Shown here piece by piece: positions 17,955 through 26,464 of a stretch of DNA of 64,000 nucleotides (the stretch's first letter is position 1; every line of letters begins with the position of its first letter). Below the pieces are notes generated by a model. It had not been told where the DNA came from. It did no database searches and was given only the letters and a program-made list of their open reading frames with translations. Location of the stretch: the NCBI GenBank assembly GCA_910576975.1, contig CAJTJY010000007.1, positions 47,710 through 111,709 of the forward strand, read 5' to 3'. The stretch comes from an uncultured Lachnospiraceae bacterium (GTDB lineage Bacteria > Bacillota > Clostridia > Lachnospirales > Lachnospiraceae). The translations under genes and the position numbers were made by a program.

Positions 17955-19373
17955 TTAAAAACGAAAATCCCTCTGTCCATTGTGGATATTGGCAAGATAA
18001 TCTTTTACCTTTTCTTTCACTTTGGGATTGGTAATCACATCCATTTCTTGTTCGATCAGCTGATCCCCCACTTTCCTGGTCTCCTCTGAGGCATAATCCT
18101 CTAAATATTCCTTTAAGGTCATCAGGGCGTTGGGGTGACAGCAGTTTACGATCTGCCCGCTCTTTAATAATGTCATAAACCGGTCCCCGGTTCTTCCCTC
18201 CCTGTAACATGCGGTACAAAAACTTGGAACATATCCCATTTCCATCAGCCATTTTACCACCTCGTCTAAAGTGCGGTTATCGCTGACGTCAAACTGTGCT
18301 GAGTTCTCTTCCTCTGGTTCCGGCTGCGCATATCCGCCAACACTGGTCCGGGAAGCTCCGCTGATCTGTGAAATTCCTAAATGCAGCACTTTCTCCCGGC
18401 ACTTCTGGCTCTCTCTGGTGGACACGATCATTCCCGTATAAGGCACGGCGATGCGGATACAAGCGACTATTTTTGCAAAAATCTCATCGGAGATGCCATT
18501 GTCAAACACGTCCGGGTCAATATCATCGGCACGGCGCAGGCGGGGCACGCTGATGGTATGCGGCCCTACCCCCTTGTACGCTTCCAAATGCTCTGCATGC
18601 ATAAGGATTCCAATAAAATCATACTGATAATTGTTCAGTCCAAACAAGACGCCCAGTCCGACATCATCTATGCCACCATCCATGGCACGGTCCATCGCCT
18701 CGGTATGGTACGCATAATCATGCTTCGGCCCCGTGGGATGTAATTTTTGGTAAGATTCTTTATGATAAGTCTCCTGAAACAGAATATAAGTGCCAATCCC
18801 TGCTTCTTTTAATTTGCGATAATTTTCCACCGTGGTTGCCGCAATATTGACATTGACACGGCGGATCGCCCCATTCTTGTGCTTAATGCCATAAATCGTC
18901 TTGATAGATTCCAGAATATACTCAATGGGATTATTGACTGGATCTTCTCCTGCCTCCAGCGCCAGACGCTTATGCCCCATATCCTGAAGAGCGGTAACTT
19001 CTTTGACAATTTCCTCCTGGGTCAGCTTCTTTCTGGCGATGTGTTTATTTTTGAGATGATATGGACAGTACTCACATCCATTGACACAGTAGTTGGACAA
19101 ATACAAAGGCGCAAACATCACGATGCGGTTTCCGTAGAAATCCTTCTTGATCTGCTCTGCCAAGGCATAGATTTCCTGGTTTTTATCCTCTAGCTCGCAA
19201 TCCAAAAGCACTGCCGCCTCCCGGTGGGACAGACCCTTGCGCTCTCTTGCCTTTGCAAGGATTTGATCAATCAGTTTCCGGTCGTCCTTATGCTCCCTGG
19301 CATAAGCCAGGCTGTCTGAAATCTCCTCATGACTGATAAATTCTTCTGCTTTCGGTGACATTACATCATACAT
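17955..19373 (-). CDS. hydG: [FeFe] hydrogenase maturase HydG (radical SAM tyrosine lyase)
   Basis: This 472-residue enzyme cleaves tyrosine to give the CO and CN ligands of the H-cluster precursor. The radical SAM CX3CX2C motif is YCVNGCEYC, and the C-terminal auxiliary cluster ligands are FCTACYREGRTGD and VNCCHPN. Length and the order of GGIDDVGLGVLFGLN and SGASRTSVGGY fit HydG rather than the related ThiH. The ATG at 19373 has AAAGGAGG upstream; the longer frame lacks one. It lies 13 bases after the hydE stop, so the two form an operon. hydF and the hydrogenase are not in this window. Confidence 0.95.
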   Translation of the reverse strand: MYDVMSPKAEEFISHEEISDSLAYAREHKDDRKLIDQILAKARERKGLSHREAAVLLDCELEDKNQEIYALAEQIKKDFYGNRIVMFAPLYLSNYCVNGCEYCPYHLKNKHIARKKLTQEEIVKEVTALQDMGHKRLALEAGEDPVNNPIEYILESIKTIYGIKHKNGAIRRVNVNIAATTVENYRKLKEAGIGTYILFQETYHKESYQKLHPTGPKHDYAYHTEAMDRAMDGGIDDVGLGVLFGLNNYQYDFIGILMHAEHLEAYKGVGPHTISVPRLRRADDIDPDVFDNGISDEIFAKIVACIRIAVPYTGMIVSTRESQKCREKVLHLGISQISGASRTSVGGYAQPEPEEENSAQFDVSDNRTLDEVVKWLMEMGYVPSFCTACYREGRTGDRFMTLLKSGQIVNCCHPNALMTLKEYLEDYASEETRKVGDQLIEQEMDVITNPKVKEKVKDYLANIHNGQRDFRF

Positions 19374-19386
19374 TTTAGTTCCTCCT

Positions 19387-20448
19387 TTAACCTTTCGAAC
19401 AATTACAGCCATAATCTCCACGGTCTGTTATCAGCTGATATCCGATCTTTTCCATTCTCTGATTGAGGCAATTGCGGCACTCCGCCGCCTCATCGCCAGT
19501 ACAGATTTTATTGTCATACAGTTCATACTTTTTCCTTACTGAGGTGGGCGACAAATTGGGCATCACCACGTTTGCCCCTGCCAAAATCGCTTTTTCCCTG
19601 CCAGACGGGTCAATGGTGCCCAGAGCGGTAGTCGCAGGAAGCAAAGCCTTGGGCAGCATCAGGCGCAGCAGCCCGGTCAAAAACAGCGTCAGCTCCACCG
19701 TCCCTTCTTTCTCTGCGGCAAACGGAGTATCATGGTGAGGAATAAAAGGCCCGATCCCCACCATATGAGGCTGCAACTCGCGGATAAACAGCAAATCTTC
19801 TGCTAGATGCTGTGGCGTCTGCCCTGGGCTTCCCACCATGAATCCCGTCCCTGTCTGGTAGCCAATTTCCTTTAAATCCCAAAGACATTGCTTACGGCGC
19901 TCTGCGGACAGTTCCTTGGGATGCAGGCTCTCATAATGCGCCTCATCCGCCGTCTCATGCCGTAACAGGTAACGGTCTGCCCCGGCACGAAAAAGCCCCT
20001 CATAGCTTTCCCTTGACCGCTCTCCCAAAGACAGCGTCACTGCACAGTCTGGATAAGTCGTCTTAATCGTATCAACAAGCTCCTCTAATGCTTCTTGAGT
20101 AAACCAACCGTCCTCGCCACCCTGGAGCACAAAGGTACGGAACCCTAACCCATACCCATCCTGGCAACATTCCATGATCTGTTCCCTAGACAGGCGGTAG
20201 CGCTGCGCTTTCTTGTTGCTCCTGCGGATGCCACAGTAATAACAGTCATTCTTACAATAATTGGTGAACTCAATCAGTCCCCGGGTATAAATCTTGTTCC
20301 CAAAATATTGATGCTGCAATCGTCTTGCTTTTTCGAACAGATACTGTGCCGCATCTTGATTGCGGTTCTGGATTAATGCCACCCATTCCTCCTTGGCAAG
20401 CTGGGATGTTTCTTGCAGTTTGTCTATCAATCGCCTTTGCTGATCCAT
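19387..20448 (-). CDS. hydE: [FeFe] hydrogenase maturase HydE (radical SAM)
   Basis: This 353-residue radical SAM enzyme acts with HydG and HydF in H-cluster assembly. The cluster motif is TNYCKNDCYYCGIR. The family features FVLQGGEDGWFT, TGTGFMVGSPGQTP and a C-terminal CRNCLNQRMEKIGY cysteine pair are present; the latter occurs in many but not all HydE. AGGAGG lies at the right distance from the ATG. It is the first gene of hydE-hydG and follows a 250-base leader (20449-20698) with a terminator-like hairpin just upstream, suggesting attenuation. Confidence 0.94.
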   Translation of the reverse strand: MDQQRRLIDKLQETSQLAKEEWVALIQNRNQDAAQYLFEKARRLQHQYFGNKIYTRGLIEFTNYCKNDCYYCGIRRSNKKAQRYRLSREQIMECCQDGYGLGFRTFVLQGGEDGWFTQEALEELVDTIKTTYPDCAVTLSLGERSRESYEGLFRAGADRYLLRHETADEAHYESLHPKELSAERRKQCLWDLKEIGYQTGTGFMVGSPGQTPQHLAEDLLFIRELQPHMVGIGPFIPHHDTPFAAEKEGTVELTLFLTGLLRLMLPKALLPATTALGTIDPSGREKAILAGANVVMPNLSPTSVRKKYELYDNKICTGDEAAECRNCLNQRMEKIGYQLITDRGDYGCNCSKG

Positions 20449-20733
20449 AAATCCTCCTGTTGCAATCTAGTCTGCGCCCCACAAACAATGCCCCCATGCC
20501 AAAAGGCACAGGGGCAGCGAAAGCACGTCTTTTTGATCATTATGCCGCCGCACCGTTCCTTTCAGGAAGTCCTTGTGGTCTGGTACGCTTATTGACGCCG
20601 TATATGATTCCAATGTTCCGGCTATATGGTAAGATAACTCTCTATCGAGCGCAGTTTTTGAGGTTTCCAGTCAGAACCGTCTTCCTGGTCACCTGCTTTT
20701 TCCTATAGTAACACGATTTGTTTTATTTTTCAA
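20449..20733 (-). promoter_or_regulatory. Promoter and long structured leader of hydEG
   Basis: Promoter: TTGAAA (20733-20728), 17 bases, TACTAT (20710-20705). The expected transcript starts near 20698, so about 250 untranslated bases precede hydE. The 5' part folds as a hairpin with nested stems (AGGT/ACCT, CCAG/CTGG, GAA/TTC). A TTCCTGAAAGGAA hairpin and, at 20489-20516, a 12-bp stem TGCCCCTGTGCC/GGCATGGGGGCA with a TTTT loop follow. The last stem ends 40 bases before the start codon and resembles an attenuator, but its T-run is poor (TTGTTTGT). No known riboswitch consensus was recognised. Confidence 0.5.
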
Positions 20734-20747
20734 ATGGGAAAATTATT

Positions 20748-20846
20748 TAAGTTTCCGTATTTTGTAATTTTATAGCATCAAAAGATCTTGCACAAAAAGC
20801 GAGGTTGTCGCACGAAGATATTTACTTGTTCAAAAGGTCTTGCCGC
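20748..20846. repeat. Dispersed repeat copy overlapping the 3' end of the nucleotidase gene
   Basis: GTTTCCGTATTTTGTAATT, GCATCAAAAG, then GAGGTTGTCGCACGAAGATA, TTTACTTGTTC and AAAGGTCTTGCCGC match successive parts of the left arm of the palindrome at 40614-40880. The right arm is absent. The last part lies inside the neighbouring coding sequence. Confidence 0.7.
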
Positions 20847-22792
20847 TGTTTTTTCTTTCCTTCAACAACCTTATAAATGATCAGCGCTACTACAAGCATC
20901 ACAATCACTACAACAATTGAAATTATGCTGTAAATTGCTCTGGCAATGTGATTGGGATTCTTCATCAGCGCGGTAAAGCTGTTATCTTCAACGATCACTT
21001 TGCGGTTCTGGGCGGTACGATAATATTCTGGTATTGTGGACATCTCCCCTTTCTTTTCAAAAGAATCCAGGTACTGCGCCAAACATTCCCATGCTTTTAA
21101 TTCTTTGCCGTTTACATGGATGATGTAATCTTCCAACTCATCGGGCGCTATCTGCTCTCCCTGCGCATCCCTTGGCACCACCGACAAGATACCATAAGAC
21201 TGCTGTTCTACCGCTCCTAGCATTTGCCCGGTATACAGGTCCGCCACTACCCGGTAAAGATTATCGTCCTTCAGTTCTTCTATATTGCCCTCCCTATCCG
21301 TCAGTGAGAGTTCCGTTACCCTGTTTAAAATCAGGCGGCAAGGATTAATGGTATAAGACAGCCCGCTGGTATAGAGCTGCGCCGTGGTCATGATCGGAGA
21401 AATCGAGGCGTCCACCTCCGCCATGGTTTTAACATCAGCTCCTGTAAGGTATACGCTAACCAAAGGATAACCAGGCACGCCGTCTGGCCCGATGCCCAAT
21501 GATAAAATCTCAAAGGCATTGGAAACTGTCACTTCCTGGTCCTTATGAAAAGTATCACGAATCACTCCGCTTGGAACAACGGCTATCACAGCTTGAGGCT
21601 CTTTTTCTGTCTTACTTCTGTTTACTGCAAATAAATAAGAATCCGCCAGCAAGTTTCCCAGAGGTTCCTCCTGCAGGATTTCGCCCAGCCCGTTTATTTT
21701 TGTAAACTCCCATGGGTTATAGGTTAGCACTTGGTCTTTGGCATAGCCAAACTGCGCCATGTATTCCCGGTCAATCGTCTCTCCAAGCTCCTCGATCTTC
21801 TCAATCATTGCCGGATCACTGTCATACGATTCATCGAGAAGCGTAAGGCGGTACTCCTGAAGCTCCCAACGACCGTTATCTTTCTGTACCAGCTTTAAAG
21901 AACCAATTCTTGCGCCATACTCCCCAGTCGAGACAATCGCCGTTTCCCCATGCACAATAGGTTCTTCGAGAATGCTGTGGGTATGTCCGCTGATGATCAG
22001 ATCTAGCTCTGGAACGCCTTTTGCCAGCAGTTCATCTTCTGATTTCTTTTCCTCTTCCCATGTGCCACTATGGGAAACACACACAATCATGTCCGCATCT
22101 TCCTGCTTTTGTATAGTCTTTACCGTATCTCTGACTGCTTCCACAGGATCTTCAAAAGACAAGGCGCAGGTAGGCGCACATTCCAGGGCGTCCTTGCCAA
22201 ACACGCCGACCACGGCAATGTTTACGCCATTCTTCTCAATCATCAGATAAGGCTTCACTCCATACGCTTTAAATGCATTCTCAAGCAGGGCGGCATCTTC
22301 TGCCTGCGCTCCTTTGAGGGATTCTTCCCAATCTACATTACACACCACCAATGGCGGCGTCTGTTCTCCACTGTTCTTTGCAGTCGCAAGCATATTGGCA
22401 AGCCCGCTGCTTCGATAATCAAACTCATGATTTCCAAAGGTAGAAACATCTACGCCTAAAGCTCCCAACATTCGCAGTTCCGCCGCCTGTTTCTCAAACA
22501 CCGTCTGGTACAGCGTGCCCATGGAGAAATCCCCACCATCTAAAAAGAGGATATCTTCTCGTTGTTCTGGCTGTTGTTCCAGCCATGCCGCCATCCTGGC
22601 AAATCCCCCCACGCTTTGCTCTTTACCATTTTCCTCAAGATCAAAAGACTCTAGATGGGAATGGAGATCATGGGTAAATACTACCTTAATCTCCCTGTCT
22701 TCCTCCGCCAGGGCGTTGATCTCAAAAGAAAGGGCGCAAATACAAGCCAAGGACAGCAATAATGTTTTCCATATCTTGATCCATTTTCTCAT
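20822..22792 (-). CDS. Surface-anchored 5'-nucleotidase / metallophosphoesterase (UshA type)
   Basis: This protein of about 656 residues should hydrolyse nucleotides or UDP-sugars outside the cell. It has an N-terminal signal segment (KTLLLSLACICALSFEINALA), the calcineurin-like metal motifs FTHDLHSH, LDGGDFSMG, GNHEFDYR and SGHTHS, then the 5'-nucleotidase C-terminal domain (VVPSGVIRDTF, ISPIMTTAQLYTSGLSYTI). A C-terminal membrane helix (IISIVVVIVMLVVALIIY) and a basic tail anchor it. The ATG at 22792 follows the upstream gene's stop by 10 bases. A TTG at 22813 is an alternative and neither has a good ribosome site. The last residues RQDLLNK and the stop lie in a dispersed repeat. Confidence 0.88.
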   Translation of the reverse strand: MRKWIKIWKTLLLSLACICALSFEINALAEEDREIKVVFTHDLHSHLESFDLEENGKEQSVGGFARMAAWLEQQPEQREDILFLDGGDFSMGTLYQTVFEKQAAELRMLGALGVDVSTFGNHEFDYRSSGLANMLATAKNSGEQTPPLVVCNVDWEESLKGAQAEDAALLENAFKAYGVKPYLMIEKNGVNIAVVGVFGKDALECAPTCALSFEDPVEAVRDTVKTIQKQEDADMIVCVSHSGTWEEEKKSEDELLAKGVPELDLIISGHTHSILEEPIVHGETAIVSTGEYGARIGSLKLVQKDNGRWELQEYRLTLLDESYDSDPAMIEKIEELGETIDREYMAQFGYAKDQVLTYNPWEFTKINGLGEILQEEPLGNLLADSYLFAVNRSKTEKEPQAVIAVVPSGVIRDTFHKDQEVTVSNAFEILSLGIGPDGVPGYPLVSVYLTGADVKTMAEVDASISPIMTTAQLYTSGLSYTINPCRLILNRVTELSLTDREGNIEELKDDNLYRVVADLYTGQMLGAVEQQSYGILSVVPRDAQGEQIAPDELEDYIIHVNGKELKAWECLAQYLDSFEKKGEMSTIPEYYRTAQNRKVIVEDNSFTALMKNPNHIARAIYSIISIVVVIVMLVVALIIYKVVEGKKKQRQDLLNK

Positions 22793-22802
22793 AGCAATTA
22801 TT

Positions 22803-23918
22803 TTATATTTCAATCAATTCATACTCCTGGTTTCCAATTCCTATTTTCTCGGCATGGGCTACACAAGATTTCCAATTTGTCTCTGGATGCACCATATGAA
22901 AATGATCATGGTGTTCCCTATCTTCTTGTTGCTTATTCTCGCAGAGCGCACTGCCCGCAATCGCCGGCTGACGGTTACATGCGTCAGCGCATGCAACGTC
23001 TAACGCCACCGGATCAAAAGAAGCAAACATGCCCACATCTGGAATAATGGGAATGTCATTTTCCGCATGGCAGTCACAGTTCGGCGACACGTCGCAGACA
23101 ATAGAAATATGAAAGTGAGGGCGTTCTTTAAGTACTGCCTGGCTATACTCTGCAATCTTATAGTTAAGCACGTCATTTGACCGTCCAAAGCTAGGCTCGA
23201 CAGCGTCTTTGGGACATACGCCGATACATCTGCCGCAGCCTGCGCATTTTTCGTGATCAATAAACGCTTTCTTCTCAGTGACTGTGACTCCCTCGTGGGC
23301 GCATATTTGGGTACACATTTTGCAGCCAATACATTTTTCCTGATTTACATAGGGCTTTCCCTCGCTGTGCATCTCCATTTTCCCTGCCCTGGAACCGCAT
23401 CCCATTCCAATATTTTTCAATGCTCCACCAAATCCTGTCATCTCATGCCCCTTAAAATGATTCAAGGATATAAATACATCCGCATCCATAACCGCCCTGC
23501 CGATTTTTGCTTCCTTGATATATTCGCCGTCTATGGGAACCAGCGCTTCATCCGTGCCTTTTAAGCCGTCTGCAATAATTACATGGCATCCCGTGGAAAA
23601 CGGAGTAAATCCATTCTCATAAGCAGTGTCCAGATGATCAAGGGCATTTTTCCTGCTTCCCACATAGAGCGTATTGCAATCGGTCAAGAATGGTTTTCCT
23701 CCTAGTTCCTTGATCACGTCCACCACAGCTTTTGCGTAATTCGGGCGTAAGAATGCAAGATTACCTAGCTCTCCAAAATGAATTTTTACAGCCGCATACT
23801 TATCCTCAAAATCAATATCCTTGATTCCTGCCGCAAGAATCAGACGTTTCAGCTTCGCCGGAATATTCTCCGAATAAGATGTCTTGAATGTTGTAAAGTA
23901 AACTTTTGCCGCTTTCAT
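22803..23918 (-). CDS. DUF362 protein with two 4Fe-4S clusters
   Basis: This 371-residue protein has a DUF362 domain (residues 1-185, with AAVKIHFGELGN and NHFKGHEMTGFGGALKNIGMG) and an inserted bacterial ferredoxin: CIGCKMCTQICAHEG and CAGCGRCIGVCPKDA, giving two 4Fe-4S clusters. Such proteins are thought to carry electrons in anaerobes, and their partners are unknown. AAAGGAGGAGG precedes the ATG. It is the first gene of a probable two-gene operon with the nucleotidase, and no functional link between the two is obvious. Confidence 0.88.
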   Translation of the reverse strand: MKAAKVYFTTFKTSYSENIPAKLKRLILAAGIKDIDFEDKYAAVKIHFGELGNLAFLRPNYAKAVVDVIKELGGKPFLTDCNTLYVGSRKNALDHLDTAYENGFTPFSTGCHVIIADGLKGTDEALVPIDGEYIKEAKIGRAVMDADVFISLNHFKGHEMTGFGGALKNIGMGCGSRAGKMEMHSEGKPYVNQEKCIGCKMCTQICAHEGVTVTEKKAFIDHEKCAGCGRCIGVCPKDAVEPSFGRSNDVLNYKIAEYSQAVLKERPHFHISIVCDVSPNCDCHAENDIPIIPDVGMFASFDPVALDVACADACNRQPAIAGSALCENKQQEDREHHDHFHMVHPETNWKSCVAHAEKIGIGNQEYELIEI

Positions 23919-24199
23919 AAGCCTCCTCCTTTTTCTAACGTTTCATTTACCGTTTCTTCATAATTTCTTTCGAATTCTTTATGCTTCTTTTAGAAATTAT
24001 CCACACTTTGCACACATTTTTGTCCTATACTTGATTTATCAAATGAAGTTGATGGCATACATAATAAGCGCGCACCGTTATCAGCTTCGACTAACAATAA
24101 TTTAACTTTATACCTTGATAAAGTTGTTTACATATTTATTTGGCGGTGCCACCGCCCAAGATGTGGCACCCCATGAAACATTTCATAAATTTACTCCCC

Positions 24200-24477
24200 A
24201 AAAGCGTTGCCGCAAGGCAGCGCTTTCCTTCCGTTCACCCTTTCATGTCTTTCTAGTGCAATTTCCCTGCCGCTATCTGCTGCGTCAGCTCACCCATCGG
24301 CATATTGCATATACCGCTAAAAAATCTGGCTGATATGGCTTTCTGCGAACTGTATCTGCAGACATTTCTCTTCCGATCGACCGCGCCTTTCAATGGTCTG
24401 GCAATGCGGTTTCAATTCCTTGAGAAATTCTGTTGCAATTTCTGTTCTCATTATAACAGATCATACTAAGGTTGCAA
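24200..24477 (-). ncRNA. Possible small RNA: promoter, about 240 bases, hairpin end
   Basis: A good promoter sits on the minus strand: TTGCAA (24477-24472), 16 bases, TATAAT (24455-24450). Reading on, the region ends at a strong hairpin, AAAGCGCTGCC/GGCAACGCTTTT (24226-24201), then TTTTGGGG. Inside is a perfect GAAATTGCAACAGAATTTC hairpin at the 5' end. Only tiny frames are present: one of 45 codons starting within the -10 box and one of 26 codons. The rest of the 1.2-kb spacer (23919-25144) contains more hairpins (AACTTTAT/ATAAAGTT near 24110; GGTGCCAC/GTGGCACC near 24150), a dispersed repeat and the small gene at 24819-24991. Confidence 0.3.
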
Positions 24478-24676
24478 GCCGCTTCCTGGTTTTCTTTTTT
24501 ATTTTTTTGAATTGATGGGATTTATTTATCAGAAATGCAGAGAGGACAGTGCAAACATAGTTACAAGACAAGCATAGTATCTCTCATTTTTTAAATGAAC
24601 ATCCAGATTAAACTCATTTTTTACAGAAAAAGATCGTCATATTAGGGAAAATACCGACAAAATAAACCCTCCACCA

Positions 24677-24738
24677 GAAAGAATCCTGCCCGGAGGGCTT
24701 TTTATATTATGGGCAATTACAACGAAATTTCCTATAAC
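24677..24738. repeat. Dispersed repeat, copy 1 (AGAAAGAATCCTGCC ... AACGAAATTTCCTA)
   Basis: This shares about 60 bases with 49605-49665, including AAGAATCCTGCC, AGGGCTT and CAACGAAATTTCCTA. Here the first half forms CCCTCC/GGAGGG followed by CTTTTTATATT, like a terminator reading rightward. Confidence 0.6.
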
Positions 24739-24818
24739 ATAAAAATAAAACTTTCCAAACTTGTCCGCCGATTTCCTAATATGACAACCTTTTTAAATTT
24801 TTCAACCTTGTCAACTTT

Positions 24819-24991
24819 TTACAGAAGTTTCCATTTCGCATAATATCTGCGAACCTTATCTACTAATAATAGATACTCTCCCTCTTCTGTGACTTGCGCT
24901 TTCTCTTTGGTATGATTTATCGTAATGGAGCCTACCATCCAAAAAGCTTTTTTAATAATTCCCACAACGCAAGATCGCTTTCATAATACAT
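24819..24991 (-). CDS. Small peptide gene with A_AAA_AAG heptamer (19 aa, or 57 aa by -1 shift)
   Basis: A strong GGAGGT lies 6 bases before ATG 24991. The first frame gives MYYESDLALWELLKKLFGW and stops (TAG, 24934-24932). Codons 13-15 are TTA AAA AAG, so the heptamer A AAA AAG is in the phase used for -1 slippage in dnaX. A -1 shift there continues as AFWMVGSITINHTKEK, through EGEYLLLVDKVRRYYAKW, to TAA at 24821-24819. Alternatively a second ATG (24938) overlaps the first stop and gives a 39-residue peptide by coupling, or the gene is simply frameshifted. It lies downstream of the LytTR kinase gene and behind LytTR-like sites. It is unlike any AgrD sequence known to me. Confidence 0.45.
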
Positions 24992-25090
24992 ATTTCCACC
25001 TCCGCTTCTTCTTGCTTATCAAGATACAAGAAATCTCAGATTGACATTATTCCAAGTTTTCCCATATCTCTATTACCATTCTATCCGCTC

Positions 25091-25145
25091 CTTAACAGTC
25101 CATCAAGAATCCAAGAATAAATGGTCATATTTTGGAGTAAACGGT
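25091..25145 (-). promoter_or_regulatory. LytTR-like binding sites ahead of the small peptide gene
   Basis: On the minus strand, immediately after the kinase stop, ACCGTTTAC (25145-25137) and ACCATTTAT (25125-25117) are spaced 20 bases, followed by ACTGTTAAG (25099-25091). The last matches the AgrA site ACAGTTAAG in eight of nine positions. AgrA-type regulators bind such direct repeats about two helical turns apart. Confidence 0.45.
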
Positions 25146-26464
25146 CATTTTTCAAACGGAAGCAAAATTCTTACACAGAATATCCTGTCTCTATTCTTGA
25201 ATGAAATCTCTCCGCCATTCCGCTCCACCACAGATCTGACATTCGCAATCCCATATCCATGGTTTTCAACATCGCGCTTACTGGTAATGCTTCCCAGCAT
25301 TTCCGTCTCCACACTGCATTCCGTGGGATTTTCCAGTTCTATGATCAGATAATTTGCATAATGTCGGATTTCTAGGTGGATCGTCCTCTGTTCTGGGCAC
25401 AGCTTTTCACACGCTTCCAGGCTATTTGCCAATATATTGGAAAATATGGTACACAGATCAAAGTCTGTCACTGGCAATTCTGGCGGAATGTATCCATCTA
25501 AGCTCCATTGTACTTGAAGTCTTTCAGAACGAATTTGCGCTTCCAGTAAAAGTGCATCCACAATTTCATGATTTACGGAAAGGGTCTTTTTAAAAATTTT
25601 GTCCGTATGGCTGCGTAGATCAGAAAGATAGAATCTTGCCTTGTCATATTTTTCTTCCTCCATATAATGCCACAGACTTCCAACATGAGCCTGAAGATCA
25701 TGACGCATTTTTCTGGTCTCTCTGGCATTCTCTTTTACCATGCGCACATACTCCCTGGTAATTTGCAGATATTCATCCTTAAGCCTGCTCTCTTCCTGAT
25801 ATTTTTTCCTCAATATATCCAGAACAACTACGCCAACGCCAAGAGCATAAAACATCCCACTGACTATCACCATACAGCCTGTAATAAAAATCATCTGATC
25901 AAGATTTCCATATACTACTTTACTTACATCTTCAATGTAATGCTGAACCACCGATGCTGCCAGACAACATATGCTTACTGTCAAAAAATATCTTGTTGGA
26001 AGGTGCTGCAAAGTATTGTGATATCCAGAAATTTTCCATAATTCTAATGTCAATACCCCTGCCACCACAACGGTAATGATTGCTCTGATAATCCGATATC
26101 CTGCAAAAGTACCTACAATCGCCATAGACTGTCCCGAAACCACAGAAGCTAGGAAATCAATACATAAATATACCAAATGCAGATAAATGATACTGCAAAT
26201 ATAGATAAAGAACCTACGAATCACTTTCCCTTCGGTCCAGAAAAATATAATTACAGGATTCAAGGCTACACGCAAAATCATCATGACCAAACTACTATAG
26301 CCAAACCAAATATCACCGAAGCAAATCCCAGCCAGAAAGACTCCTCCGCATAATATCGTTTTCCTGTTTTTTGTAATCGGGACACAGAAAACCCCGCATA
26401 CCATAATTATATTCTGCAAGACAGAAATTATATCCCGCAACACACCCTCTGATACTGCTACCAT
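25145..26464 (-). CDS. AgrC-like GHKL sensor kinase
   Basis: This 439-residue kinase has six or seven N-terminal membrane helices (residues about 10-215), a dimerisation helix with the phosphoacceptor in RKMRHDLQAHVGSLWHY, and a GHKL ATPase with FSNILANSLEAC and NHGYGIANVRSVVERNGG. This plan is that of AgrC/ComD peptide-pheromone receptors and related NatK-type sensors. The start ATG directly follows the regulator's stop codon (TAGATG). No agrB or classical agrD is found nearby; the only small gene is at 24819-24991. Confidence 0.85.
   Translation of the reverse strand: MVAVSEGVLRDIISVLQNIIMVCGVFCVPITKNRKTILCGGVFLAGICFGDIWFGYSSLVMMILRVALNPVIIFFWTEGKVIRRFFIYICSIIYLHLVYLCIDFLASVVSGQSMAIVGTFAGYRIIRAIITVVVAGVLTLELWKISGYHNTLQHLPTRYFLTVSICCLAASVVQHYIEDVSKVVYGNLDQMIFITGCMVIVSGMFYALGVGVVVLDILRKKYQEESRLKDEYLQITREYVRMVKENARETRKMRHDLQAHVGSLWHYMEEEKYDKARFYLSDLRSHTDKIFKKTLSVNHEIVDALLLEAQIRSERLQVQWSLDGYIPPELPVTDFDLCTIFSNILANSLEACEKLCPEQRTIHLEIRHYANYLIIELENPTECSVETEMLGSITSKRDVENHGYGIANVRSVVERNGGEISFKNRDRIFCVRILLPFEK

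Noticed and set aside
24115..24333. 72-codon frame near 24.2 kb
   Set aside because: It overlaps several hairpins and has no ribosome site.
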